Positions 44,289 to 56,344 of a DNA stretch of 64,000 nucleotides are shown in pieces. A model generated the notes under the pieces. The model was given only the letters and a program-made list of their open reading frames with translations, had not been told where the DNA came from and did no database searches. The position numbers and the translations under genes were made by a program. The stretch comes from Marvania coccoides (lineage: Eukaryota > Chlorophyta > Trebouxiophyceae > Chlorellales > Chlorellaceae), in the NCBI GenBank assembly GCA_963854735.1, contig OY978100.1, positions 62,001-126,000 on the forward strand, given 5' to 3'. Each line of letters opens with the position of its first letter. The first letter of the stretch is position 1.

Positions 44289-46235
44289 ATGGCCAAACAC
44301 TCAAGATCGAGGCATTGCGAGCTCCCCGTGACCGTGCTCAGCGGCTTTTTAGGCAGTGGGAAGACCACTCTGCTGCGACACATCCTCCAGAACAAGACGG
44401 GGCTGAAGTGAGAGAGGGTCTCTATCACAAATATCCCATCCCTCCCCAACATAACACCCCCCCTCTTCACATTCGCTGCTGCACAGGTGTGCCGTAATTG
44501 TCAATGACATGTCTGAGCTCAACATTGACGCCGCTCTCGTCAAGAACGGCTCCCTGATTCAAACCGAGGAGCGCCTTGTCGAGATGCAAAACGGCTGCAT
44601 CTGCTGCACCCTCCGCGAAGACCTGCTGGTTGAGGTGCGGCGCCTGGCGCAAGCCGCCCGTTTTGACTACCTGCTCATCGAGTCCACCGGCATTGGTGAG
44701 CCCCAGCAGGTGGCAGAAACTTTTGAGCTCTCCGGCCCCGACAGCGAAGCTCCCCTCAAAAGCATCGCCCGCCTGGACTCCATGGTCACCGTAGTTGCAG
44801 CAGACACCCTTCGCTCCAACCTGGTTACTCTGCAAACTCTGTCCCAGCGTGAGGGCGCCGAGGTGGCAGGGGGCGAGAGAAACGTGGCTGACCTGTTGCT
44901 GGATCAGATTGAATTTGCCAACGTCATCCTGTTGAATAAAGCTGATTTGGTTGGGGCAGACGAAGCATCGCGCCTGCAGATCTTCCTGCGCACCCTGAAC
45001 CCCGGCGCCAAGGTCGTCTTGACGGAGCACAGCAAGGCGAGAAAGAAGGCCCTTAGATGCTTTCCACTCTATTTGGCGCAACTCGTTTTGCGTTCAGCAA
45101 CTCCAATACTTTTGTTCTCTCCCTCAACAGGTGCCGCTGGACCTGGTTCTCAACACCGGGCGCTTTGACTTTGAGGAGGCCGCCAAGAGCGCTGGCTGGC
45201 TGAGGAGCTTGGCTGAAGAGCATGTGCCAGAGACCGAGGAGTGCGGTATTGCTAGCTTCGTTTTCAGGGCGCGGCGCCCTTTCCACACCACCCGCCTGTG
45301 GGCGTTTTTCAACAAGTTTTGGGGTCTGCAGGAGGTGTCGCCGCTGGGAGAAGAGGAAGAGGGTGAAGATGGTGACGTACAGCATTTGGAGACCGACGAT
45401 GGCCCAGGGTTTTACATACGTACGCAGCCCGTTTCCGAGAAAGAAGCTGCCGCCAAGCAGGCCGCGCTGCACTCTCGATTTGGCCAGGTTCTCCGCAGCA
45501 AGGGCTTCATGTGGCTGGCAGGCCGTGACGATGTCCACGGAGAGTGGAGCCAGGCGGGAGCGGTGCTGCGCATTGGGCCTGGCAGCCCCTGGTTTGCAGC
45601 GATCCCCGAGGAAATGTGGGAGGGCGTAGACGCGAGTTTTCAATAAACTAGATTTTGTCATTTGATTTTTTTAATATTTTCTACTTCTTTAAAACCTTGA
45701 AGCCTTGAAACCTTGAAACATTTTAACCTTAAAACCTCTATCTACCATGCTTTGCAGCCTGAAACCGTAAAGAAAGACATGGCGCCAGAAGTGGGGGACC
45801 GCCGGCAGGAGATTGTCTTCATCGGCATCGACATGAAGAAAGACAAGCTGACAAAGGCTCTGGAAGGGTGCATGTGCACTGTGAAGGAGATGAAGCAGGT
45901 GCGCACAAGCAACTTGTATCCCCATGTTTGTATATTAAATGCCATGGGCCAGTTAGCCCCATATTAATGGGGTGAAAAAATTGATGGGACCCTGCAGTAT
46001 TATTTTCATATAGTTTATTAGTAGCGTGAACCTCGATGGATTTCTTTCTTTCGCTTAGGGCTTGGAGAGGGCAGTGCATGGTGATCCGTTCCTGCGCTGG
46101 CCGCAGCTGGAGCTGGTGGAGGTCACTGTCTCAGCGTCTGGCTCAGAAGAAGAATCTGAAGAGGAAGAAGAAGAAGTAGCGGGGGGGGCGTACGCAGGCC
46201 CAATTACGCGCGCCAGGAAGAGACAGGCAGCGTAA
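44289..46235 (+). CDS. CobW/ZNG1-type GTPase metallochaperone
   Basis: Five exons: 44289-44407, 44487-45036, 45131-45625, 45758-45898 and 46059-46235, total 493 residues. P-loop GFLGSGKTT at residues 19-27, then the CxCC metal site in [24 protein letters not shown] and LLNKADLV (guanine motif). The C-terminal CobW domain spans [14 protein letters not shown]. Family members are GTP-driven zinc (or cobalt) chaperones. Intron 2 begins with GC (AGCAAG|GCGAGA), the only donor giving [18 protein letters not shown] as in homologues. Exon 3 ends before an in-frame stop, so splicing to exon 4 is needed for the full CobW domain. The tail is acidic ([11 protein letters not shown]) then basic (TRARKRQAA). 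Confidence 0.88.
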
Positions 46236-46390
46236 GCATGCCCAGGCAATTCACATTGCACAGTTGTTGTAGCGTTTCTGTGTTTATGAATGCATGCATT
46301 GTCGTTTATGAAGTCATGAAAATGGAACCCCGTAGCATTACATATACTGTATTATTCATATTGTCAGCGCCAATCAAACGATTGCTGGTA

Positions 46391-47913
46391 TTATCCACCG
46401 CTCGTCTTTCCTGGAGGCGGAGGGGAGCGCAGCGGCCAGAATTCCATTATGTGCCTGCTGCCCTCCCCCTCGTCCTCAAATATCACACCAAAGATCGCTT
46501 TGTCCACCTCTTCCTCTTCCTCCGCTGCTTCTGGCCATGCGTACACCACCATTGTCGCTCGCACCCACTCCGGCTCCCACCTCCCACGGTTCCGATTGAT
46601 CTGTCCCATAGCCCTAGAGAAAATGGCTGCCACGGGCCTCTCCTCCAAATGGACAAATTGCAGGCCGTTGTCTTGCGAAAAACTGAGGATAGGGCGCCCT
46701 CCAGGCTCGCCTGGAAGAGGAAACGGGTCGTCTCGGGATGCATCGTAGGGCCCTCCTCGCACGCCCTGGCTGATGTCCACCACAAAAGAGAATTTGCTGG
46801 CAGGGACGTTGGGATCGCCAGTGAGTTTTAGGGCCTCCAAGCGCGGCACAGAGTGAATGGGACACAGAGGCGGCGCCGGGTCGTCGGCTGCGGCGGCGTC
46901 CAGCTGTACAACTTCGATGCCGTGGCCCCCATAGACCTGCAAGGCAAGCCATGCACAGAAATTGATACAGGCGCTAAACTTAAGCTATTGCAACAGTTTG
47001 GAGCTGAAGAATATGTATACAGCTTATTTTTTGCTGAAGAAATTACAGCAATCAACACACCGCACAGTATATGCCAGGGGCTGGGCTGGAGACTGGAAAG
47101 TCTTTTGTGAAGATCGGTGAAGTGATAGGGGCAACCCCAGCTCGCTTAAAAACGCAATTCGGCATTGCTGTTAGGCTTGAAAATAGCTTCAACGTCTGCT
47201 CGGAGCCGCCCCACGACAGCTCGAAGCGACGCCAGTCGCCGAGATGCCCTGGGAGGGCGGTGTTGAAATGAGATGAGAAATCAATGATGGCCCTTTCTTC
47301 GCAAATTTGCCCTGCCCGCGCTTCCACTTTCAGCTGGCAGACAGGCCTCTGGGCATACGGAAAAGAGAAAGACGGAAGGATGAGATGGAAAAGGGCCAGA
47401 AAGAATGCCACCGCTGGCAGATGGCCACGTAAGGGAGATATAAGCATAAATACTCACAGAAAACCAACGCAATGCACTTTGTGGCCAGGGGCGTTCCTCG
47501 TAGACCTGTGAAAACTGCAACCGGAGTACCAATGAGTTGTCAGGAGCCTGCACCACATCCGCCATCACGCCCTGTGGGCCCCAGCTTTCGAGGTTAGAGC
47601 TGTGCCACAGGCCCTCTGGCCAGAACTTCAGGGCGGTAAGAGCTTCCGCAGTGCCCCTCGTGGTGCGAGTCCCCAATGCGTCTTGCACTGCAGCAGCGGC
47701 GGCACCAGGAATACGGCTGCGAGGGTCTTGCTTGGCAATCCACTGTTCGACCTGGGGTCGCCAAGCTTCATCGCGGTTGATAATGTCTGCGATGAGCCGG
47801 CAAGTGCTCGCCAAGCTCAACAAGTCTTGGGCAGCTAAATTGGAAGCGATCTCCAAAACACAGCTTCCCGGAATATCCATCAGCCCTACCTCGACTATGG
47901 GCTGGATGTCCAT
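46391..47913 (-). CDS. F-box protein with plant-type C-terminal domain (partly uncertain exons)
   Basis: Exon 1 (47458-47913) opens with an F-box-like helix set (MDIPGSCVLEIASNLAAQDL, LASTCRLIADIINRDEAWR), which would bind SKP1 in an SCF ubiquitin ligase. Exon 2 starts at 47348 (RPVCQLKVEARAG) and runs to an undetermined donor near 47150. The last exon (46391-46936) begins VYGGHGIEVVQLD and is a beta-rich domain with an acidic stretch (EAAEEEEEVDK). I could not find a donor for exon 2 that joins this exon in phase 0, so an extra small exon between 46937 and 47150 is likely. The substrate is unknown. Confidence 0.65.
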
Positions 47914-48665
47914 TTCGTCAAGCACAGAAAATAAATAGATTTCCCAATGCTGTTTTGCAGCCAAAATTAGAAAATTTGACAGTGAAATGCTTCCTGCATC
48001 CGCCACTGCTGTTGTTCTCTGCTGCCATTCCCAAGATTGTGCCAACGCCCATCAGATTCTCTTTCTTCCAAATATGATCCTAAAGTACACCGATCGCTAA
48101 AATTCTCTGCAGTGCTTCGCTGGGCACCTGGCCATAGCTCCTCTCCTCGACGGTGGAGACAGCAAGCCGTCAATCAATTGTGCCTGCCCGCCTGCCCTTC
48201 AAGTAGTAACGAGCACGAAGCGAACAGAAAGTATGCCGTCTCTCAAAATTAATATTTCTAGTTTGTATGACAAGAAAACACCTGAAGCCAGGAGGAGTTT
48301 CACCGCCTCGACACCGCCTGGAGCCTTTTCAGGCTGCATCGAAAGCGGATTTCCTGACTATATATGTAGATGCATCTCAGGGCCAATATTATCTCAATGA
48401 GTATACAATTAGTGGGGTTCAGTTCAACTTCTATGATTTGAACAAATTTTGAAATGAAAAAATTCACGGGAAAGCAAGAATCAGGCTTCCCAACCATTGG
48501 AAACGGAATATAGATCTCCTAAATTTATGAACATGGTATTGAGAAGCATTCATCAATGCGCAATTTATTTCGCTTGACAATTAACAAAATTTACAGGTCT
48601 TATTGAAGGTTTTATTGAAAATCCAAATGCATGCGCCATTTTAATCAATTTATTAAAAATATAAA
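47914..48665. promoter_or_regulatory. Divergent intergenic region between the F-box gene and GART
   Basis: About 750 bases holding both 5' flanks. A possible in-frame extension of the F-box protein upstream to 48045 exists (MAQSWEWQQR). The rest is AT-rich with no recognised feature. Confidence 0.4.
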
Positions 48666-49626
48666 ATGCAAATTGTTTGCTTTACCAAACTTCCGGCGAT
48701 CGGCCGATTTGCTCGACCAACAAATCATCATTTGAATTTTTCAGCAGGCCAGTTTTGCGCAATCGAGGCCTCCTGGCTGCCGCGACAAGCCGATGCTGCC
48801 AGCTGCCGCCCATCGCTGCACGTCAGGGCATCAGCCGCCACCCCTCCAGACGTCGGCACAGCAGCGCCGCCTCCTGCCCCACCACGAAAAAAACGGCTGG
48901 CTGTGTTCGTCTCAGGCGGGGGATCCAACTTCCGAGCCATCCACGCCCAGATTTTGGACGGCACAATCGATGCAGAGGTGGCAGCTGTCGTTACCAACGC
49001 CCCGACGTGCTCTGCTGCCGTCTACGCTGCCAGCCATCACATCCCTGTCATAGTCTACCCTGCGCCCAAAAGCGACCCCTCAGCTGGCCTCACATCGCAT
49101 GAGCTCGTTGACGCCATGTGCAGGGTAAGCCAGCCCTCGCCCAAACGCATCCTTCACTCACCCCCCCCCCCCCCCCCCCCGCACCCCGAACGGAAAACTA
49201 ATTATTTGGTTCCTCATTGTCCTTCAGACTCATGCCGTGGACTTTATTGTGCTAGCAGGCTACATGAAGCTGGTGCCCGCCGCCCTGGTGCGTTGCTTCC
49301 CCCGCGCCATGGTTAATATCCACCCAGGCCTGCTGCCTTCATTCGGCGGCAAAGGGTTCTACGGCAGTCGGGTGCACGCCGCTGTCATCGCCTCTGGCGC
49401 GCGTTTTTCAGGCCCCACGGTGCACTTTGTGGACGAGGAGTACGACACGGGGCCCATTCTGGCGCAAGCGGTGGTGCCAGTGCTGCCTACCGACTCGCCA
49501 GATGCTCTGGCTGGGCGAGTGCTGCAGGAGGAGCACCGGCTGTACCCAAAGTGCGTGGCGGCGGTGGTGGAGGGGCGGGTGACGTTCCGGCATGACGGCA
49601 TCCCCATCATATGGAGTGCGCACTGA
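48666..49626 (+). CDS. purN: Phosphoribosylglycinamide formyltransferase (GART, plastid)
   Basis: Two exons, 48666-49124 and 49228-49626, 285 residues. Transfers a formyl group from 10-formyl-tetrahydrofolate to GAR in purine synthesis. A transit peptide of about 70 residues precedes the core, which starts RLAVFVSGGGSNFRAI (P-loop-like phosphate-binding loop). The catalytic asparagine and histidine are in NIHPGLLPSF and the aspartate in EEYDTGPI. Plant GARTs are plastid enzymes, in agreement with the N terminus. The intron contains a C run of about 20 at 49161-49182. Confidence 0.93.
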
Positions 49627-49919
49627 AAAGAATCGCCCCGTGTCGACACGTGGAATGCCACCTGGCAAGGTGGAAAGGTTTTTCATTTTTACAAATTTTT
49701 CTCGTGATATCCTTCGTGGAAATATATCGGTTTGCGGCTGACGCGTTCTCTAAATATCTAATAAAAAAAATCCAGTCAGAGTTTAGCGACTCAAGCGGCG
49801 TTCAAGCAACGCAAACAAAGTAACAATCTCATCGGTTGAACACAGCTTTGCGAAACAGGTTCCCTCCCCGTTCTGCCTTGTCGCCACAAAAAAACACAGC
49901 ATTTTAGTTGTGTAGAGCC
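49627..49919. other. Short spacer between tandem plus-strand genes
   Basis: 293 bases, no gene seen; the promoter of the four-domain fusion gene must lie here or in the preceding gene. Confidence 0.5.
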
Positions 49920-52900
49920 ATGGCTGTCGAAGTGGCTATCGACCCGGACGCCAAGGCGTTTGCTGCACTGCAAGGAGCCACTATTGAGGAGAAAATCGAG
50001 ACCTCGATCCACAAAGACAAGTAAGCGAACCCCCTCGCGTTTAACTGCTGCTGAAATAAAGAAAGCGGCACCGTAGCTAGCCCACCTTTTCACCATCGTC
50101 CCACATATTTTCCGCCTCTGCAGGGTTGTCGTTTTTGGCCGCTCCACTTGCCCGTGAGTACAGATTTTTCAGCCGGACACCAAAACATATGCAATTCAAA
50201 TCTCTGCGCCACGTATTTCAAATCGCAACATATGGGTTTAATCATTGTTCTATACTGTTAACACATTTAGTTTTCTGCCACCGCCGCCGCCTCTTACCCG
50301 TCTCCTCTTCGCCCTTTCCCATACGTCCTTCCTCCCGTTAGGTTCTGCATAGAGGTGACCCGCACCCTGGCCGACCAGGGCGTGCACTTCACCTACTACC
50401 GCATCGACCTCTTCTCCGGCGATGTAGCGCAGCCCATCATGCACGAAGCGCTCAAGAACAAGACCAACCAGCGCACTGTGCCCTACGTCTACGTCAACGG
50501 CAACCTGCTGGGCGGATGCGACGCCACGAAGGCCCTCATCTCCACCGGCGAGTTCGACAAGCTGCTCGGCGCTGGGGGCGCTGCCAACGGTGAGGAGGCC
50601 GACCTAGAGAAGGGCCCTGCGGTGAAGACTGTGGGCGTCGATGTGGACTCCACCAAGATCATCGGCTCCCTCCTGGAGTTCCCCAACACAGTGGATGGCC
50701 GCGTCATTCGGTTGGTGGCCACCCAGGTCTTCACACTGGCCGTCATCATCGCCGCCACCGCCTTCAATGAAGACAAGAAGTGGCAGTGGCTGTCGGTGGC
50801 GCTGCTGGTGGATTTTTGCCTGCGCTTCTACGGCGGCGCCAGCATCTCCCCGCTGGGCAGCATTGCGATGTTTACTGTGGCCGTGTGGGACCTGATGGGA
50901 CCTCGCCTCTTCGGCCGCGTCACCGGGCCTGTGTGGGGCAGCGGCCCGCCGAAGCAGTTTGCGGTGGCTGTGGGCATTTTCTTCAGCGCCGTCGTCGTAG
51001 TTTTCCAGTTCACCGAGGTGTGGCAGGCGGCCAGCGTGTTTGCAGCGGTGCTGGCCTTCTTTGCCGCCCTGGAGGCCTTTGTCAACTTCTGCGCCGGCTG
51101 CTGGTGAGCAGGTTACCGCATTTGTTGCCATGCAGACCAATTTGTATTTAAATGGGCTTTCTCCTTCCTTTCCTCACTTCCTCAACTGTTTTTTTGAACT
51201 CTTCAAATTTTTCAAGGGTGTTCGGCTACGCCATCAAGTTTGGCATCATCCCCGACTCCATCTACATCGTCCACATCAACACCCTGCCCGAGACCAAGTA
51301 CACCTGGACCGAGTGGACCAAATTCGTCAACCCTACGCCCCCGGTGCGCAGCTCTCAGCAGTTCCGCGACCACGCCAAGAAAACTAAAATTGACCTGCAC
51401 TACAAGACGGGAAAGACCGACGATTGGGAGCGCGAAGACTTTGACTACGTCAAGCACTCCAAAATCGCGTTCTTCTCCGCGGTGGTGGGCGTCGCCGCCA
51501 TCCCCGCTCTGTTCAAGTTCATGGCCATGTCCCCTCGCTTTGCCACCCCCGACCTCGTGTGGCAGGTCCTCACGTTGCTGTCCCTCATTTTCACCACCTT
51601 CTTCACCCTGCCCTACGCCCTCAAGGCCATCAAGTACCCTCACAAGATCAGGCAGGAGTGGCAGCATCCCGCCATGAACAACGCGTTCAGCGTGCCCTCA
51701 ATGACGCTGGTGGTCTACGCCTTCCTGGCAGCAGGAAATTACTCCACAGCGCTGGCGCGCGTTCTCTTCTGGGCGGGATCTTCAACCGCCACCCTGTTGG
51801 CCCTGATCATTGTGGGAAATTGGCTGTCAACGCTGCGCCACGAGGGCCACCCTAACGGCGCGTGGCAGATGGCGCCCGTTGGCCTTTATATCTGCTCGGT
51901 GGTGGGACCCATTGTGGACCCCTCCTACACCCAGGTCTCCTACCTCTTCTTCGGCTTTGCCAGCATCATGTGCGTTGATGCAACCTTGAAATCTTGTTTT
52001 GAAACAGAGCGGAACAGGCTACCGAAGAAGCTATTTTTATTTACATGTTTATTTTATTTTCAAATGAAAATTTTTCAACCCTCCTCTCTTATCAACCAAC
52101 CAACGGGATGTTGCAGGTACATCACGCTGTTCGTCATGAACTTTATCCGCACCGCCGTGGGCCACAACGCCGACCCCAAAGCGCGGATGTTTGCCGCCAT
52201 TTGGATGGCAGCGCCCTCCGTCGCCTCCATCGCATGGACCGTACTGGTCAACACCGAGCTGGGCCAGCCTTACGTGATGGACCCCATAGCCAAGACGCTG
52301 TTCTACATTGGCGTTTCCATGGGGCTGCTCAACGTATGGATGGTGTGGCGGCGCTTCCTGTGGACTGACAAGTTCTTCATGCAGATGTGGGCGTTCGGCT
52401 TCCCCACCGCCGCGCTGGCCTGGGCGGCTGTGCTATACGACACAACCATACAGACTGCACTCTCAAAGGTCCTGGCGTCCTGCCTCATCGCATTGGCCTC
52501 CATGGTTGCCCTCACCCTCACAGTGAGTCACTGCCAATGCGGTATGCTGCAGTGCGCAACGCCTTGCTTTGATGGTAATACTAATATTACGCATTTTTTT
52601 CCTCGTGCAGTTCCGTACTTTCGGTGGCGTGGCTCGCATGAAGGTCTTCGTGCCGGAGCACAAGTAAGTTTCAAATTCGCTTGCAAAAATCAAATTATAA
52701 GCATGCACCCATTTTCGACTTCTTGTACTCTTCTTAAATGCGCAGGTGGGGTCCCATGAGCCACCTCCCCCTCGCCCAGGAGGCCATGCGTGCCCTGCTA
52801 CAGCGCATCACCTCCGCAGCAGATTCGCTGGCTGACGACCCCTCTAACACCAGACTGGCCGCCTCTTTGCGTTCCAACTGGTGTACCTTCACCACCATCA

Positions 52901-53648
52901 ACTCCTTCTACTCCTACATCAAGCGTGAGGTTTGCTTTGCGCGCATTGGCAACTTCTTCCCGGGACACCAGGCCGAGGCCCAGGCCAACAACGCCAAGAT
53001 GATCGAGGAGCAGCAGAAGATCGACGCAATGGTCGCTGCTGGGCCCAAGGCCGATCCCGCCGCTTTCAAGAACGCGATCGCGGACTTTGCGTCCCTGGCG
53101 CGTACAACCTTTGACCACGTTGAAGGTAGGCTTGCTTAATGCATTTTTATGCGGGCTTTAATGCCCTGCGAATGCGATTTGTGTTCAGCAGCGTCCATAG
53201 CGTCTCAAACAATTTCTTTTTTATTTTGTTGCAGACCACATCAGGCCTATCATGCGGCGCTACGTGCCCGGACCCCTGCAGGTGAAAATCATGGTGGACT
53301 GCTGGGATCTGGGGGAGGAGAAGGGCGATGCTGCCTGGTGGGCTGTGCTACCTGCTGTCGTGTCGGCGCTCCCCATGCAGGGCCAGCGCCTGACCTACCT
53401 GCGCGCTTTCCTGTGGGCTATGCCAGCACGGTGCCAGCAGATTGGCACCATGGTAGCCCTGGGCGTGGATCCTGTTACTTGGTAAGACTTTATGTTTTCG
53501 ACGAGGATGCTGCATTATAAACAATGGTTATTTAATTGATTTTTTACCGAGTTTCATTTTTGTTTTTTTGCATCTTTTCAGGTATCGCCTGAAGCATGCA
53601 ATGCCTGAGATCATCCCCCGCGGCGAGGAGGGCTGGAAGCGCTTCTGA
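49920..53648 (+). CDS. Glutaredoxin / DUF4395 / SLAC1-TehA (TDT) / hemerythrin-like four-domain fusion
   Basis: Nine exons: 49920-50020, 50124-50153, 50342-51103, 51217-51969, 52117-52522, 52611-52663, 52746-53125, 53235-53481 and 53582-53648, total 2799 nt and 932 residues, every junction in frame. Glutaredoxin: CPFC at residues 43-46, TVP at 89-91 and GGCD at 101-104. DUF4395: about 161-303, starting VDGRVIRLVATQVF, with DFCLRFY, SPLGS and CAGCW. TDT/SLAC1-TehA channel fold: about 365-690 (YPHKIRQEWQHP, MFAAIWMAAPSVASIAW, WAFGFPTAALAW). HHE-like domain: about 705-930, with NFFPGH, DHVEDHIRP (H826, D829, H830) and the PEIIPRGEEGWKRF ending. Several iron-ligand histidines of true hemerythrins are missing. 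Inferred as a redox- or oxygen-responsive anion transporter; substrate and membrane are unknown, and no targeting peptide is obvious. Confidence 0.88.
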
Positions 53649-54786
53649 ACATAGAATGGGCGCAGGTCGGTATTCTACTTTGTCCTCTTTTTTTAAACCC
53701 CTTTACTTTCCTTCCTGTACATAGAATGCGTCATTTAATCAAAGTTTGCTGCAACCAACGCTTTTTGTACTTCGGGTACATTCACATAACTCAGCTATAA
53801 ACTGATGCTGCACAGCAACCAATAATTTACAACGAAGTGTTTGTGCTTTATTTTCATATGCCTTGCGTTATGTCTCCCCTCAGGCCTGTCTGTCGATCTG
53901 TATTTGTTTCTACATTTTCTGGTTGGTTGCACATGTACAGGAGGAAAATAAATCTCAGTATACCAAGGCATGACATGAAAGCAGCAGTACACATGCAAAA
54001 ATCGTCAGTATCTGCGAGTCCCGTTCTCCAGTTCTCTATTTCGCTGTGGACACCATCAGCTGCTCTTCGGTGTTCCTCAGCCGCTGCAGACCCTGCTCGT
54101 GGGTGCCCACCAGCCTGATGGCCACCCTCCGTTGCAATGAAGTCGACACGTAGGCCTCCTCAGCGTCGCTGCCGTCGGTCTCAAAGGACTTGTATCGAGC
54201 CTGAATTGCAGCCGCCACAGTTTGGCCCAGGTCGGCGCTATCCTGCAGCTTTGAGAGGCGGACCAACGAGCCCGCAGCGGCACCCTGCGGCAGGAAAAGT
54301 AGCGGCGCCCGCCGTGGCTGCCGTCGTGTTTGCCACGGGACGCGTCGTCCCACTCCAGCCCGGCCCATGCGCCCTGCTGCCTCTCCACCTGATCATTGTA
54401 TCTGATCGTAGCAGATTGTCTCCCCACAAATAGACGGGCTCCAACTGCAGGGGCGCCTTTCTATGACCATTTACAGTTTAAAAACAATTTTGGACGGTAC
54501 ATGTACAGCATCCGGTATATTGAGGAAATCCTGGGGAATTTGAGTTATTGCGGGTTGTTTTTTCGATGCCTGTTAGGTATTATCTCTGATTTGGAAGTGA
54601 AGGCGGTTGGGTGTTCTCTGAACGCCATAGGCTGTGAAAGAGAGAGGGTTGTTTTTTCCAATGATTCACGAAAAGTCTGTATCGGGCTGGTTTCTGGCTG
54701 TTTTTTCATTTTTTTGCCGCCGAAACCGACAGTAGTGTGTTTTAAGTTTACCTGCCCTTGTTTCATCTTCTCTGCTTTCTGGCAAA
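53649..54786. other. Spacer with a possible short minus-strand gene and duplicated fragments
   Basis: A minus-strand frame from 54368 to 54036 (110 codons) is rich in plausible helix (LGQTVAAAIQARYKSFETD, GLQRLRNTEEQLMVSTAK) and could be the last exon of a small gene; I do not recognise it. Its 3' end and flank (54003-54103) recur at 56657-56757, and neighbouring motifs near 53883 and 53966 recur near 57013 and 57112. Confidence 0.4.
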
Positions 54787-56344
54787 ATGCTCTCATCAAG
54801 TTGGACAGCCCTGCGGCCCGGCGCAGCCTCCCTAGCCGCAAGACCGTTACCTCCGACTCTAAGTTACACATCGCGTCTCTCTTTTCCGCGGCGGCCCATC
54901 GTGGCAGCGTCCAAGAAGCCCCCCAATCAGCAATCAAAACATTTTTACGACAGGGAGAAGGAGATTGGCACTCTTATGGGTACGCTTGACCGCAAGCCAA
55001 CAGAACTTCGTGTATTTATTGGTCCAAGAAACGCCGGCAAGTCGGTAAGGTTTTTTATTTTGCTGTAAATCTTCTGCGCATTCTCTAAGGCAAGCAATTC
55101 TGTTGAATTCATTTGGCTCAGGCAATTTTCAAAGAAATAGCGCGGAGGAGGCTTGCTGCCCAGAGCGTCGCAGGCGAGGGCCCCCCTCCAGTTCTCATAC
55201 TTAACGCCCGCGTGAAAGACGTGAGCTCTCCCCTGCAGCTGTCAAGGAACCTGAAGGAGCTCATTCTCAAGGACGCGAATCTGCAGAAATGGTGGGAGTG
55301 GCCGGTTCATGCGGAGAGCTTGAACCTCACTCTGCCTGGCGTGGAACTGAAAACATTTTTCCAGGAGGCTGCAAGCAAATCGCCAATGGACTCCATCATC
55401 GCATCGTTAACGGCTTTCCTAGAAGCAGTGCGGCCGCTGCCTGCCAAGCCTGTTTTTATCATTGACGAGGCCAACCTGCTGATGAACTGGACTGAGGAAG
55501 GCGAGGGGAACCCTGAGCTGCAGAAGCTGCTGCACTTTGTGGTTTCAGCGACCAAAGAAGAGCAGCTGGCGCACTTTTTGATGGTAACCTCGGATAACTT
55601 TTTAGTGTCCTGGCTCATGAAAAGCAAGTCGATCATAAAAGGGATGGGGGGTCCGCTGTGTTTCAAATTCATTTTTTTAAACCCTCATAATGCCCCAATA
55701 TTTGTTTCATTCCCCATTTTTGCATTGCAGAGGGCTTGTCTAGCGGCCAGTTCACCGTGGATGTCATAGGGGACTTGCCCACTGAGCATGAAGCACGGCT
55801 GTTTGTGGAGGATCTCGCCAGCTCTGGTGATGGGCTGCCGCTGACCACGGCTGACGACGAGGTGGATACGTGGGACAAGGTGTACGGCGTGTGCGGAGGA
55901 AATATCGGGCTGCTGCAGCAGTGCGCCAGCGCGGCCATGGCTTGGGGCTGGGAGAACGCTTCGGACAGCATTCTTAGGATTGCTGCAGCAGAGGTTGAAG
56001 CCGGTTTAGAACCCGAGGTACACATGACAAGCAACAGGCGTGCGCCCCCAGCATGGACTGCAGAGCAGTTCAAGACCGTGCTGCGTGCGATTGCGCGCTC
56101 GCCGCCGTACCATGCCGTTTTCGAGGCCGATTTGAAGAAGAAGCTTGGCAGCACTGCGCTGATGTCGTTGGTGGAGTGGGTCAAGGTGGCGCTGCGGCCT
56201 TACTCTGCCCTGGCTGAAGACCTGCCGGCGGAAGTGTGGGGCGATGACAAGCTGGCCAGGGTTTATACCATGCCATCGCGTGCTCATCTGAACTACGTGC
56301 TGAAGATGGATGCAGCTGGCGAGCTGGAGACGGCGGGTAGCTGA
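54787..56344 (+). CDS. Organelle-targeted archaeal-type P-loop ATPase
   Basis: Three exons: 54787-55044, 55122-55650 and 55731-56344, 466 residues. The N terminus (about 1-45) is a serine, arginine and proline-rich targeting peptide. The Walker A motif GPRNAGKS ends exon 1 and Walker B is VFIIDEAN in exon 2, followed by a sensor-like strand (FLMVTSDNFLVSWLM) and a lid region (VIGDLPTEHEARLF). The order matches archaeal ATPase (Arch_ATPase/STAND-like) proteins, which plants and algae carry as organellar versions of unknown role. The winged-helix-like C terminus starts near WTAEQFKTVLRAIARSPPY. The exon 2 donor (ATGGGGG|GTCCGC) was chosen to restore phase with exon 3. Confidence 0.75.
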
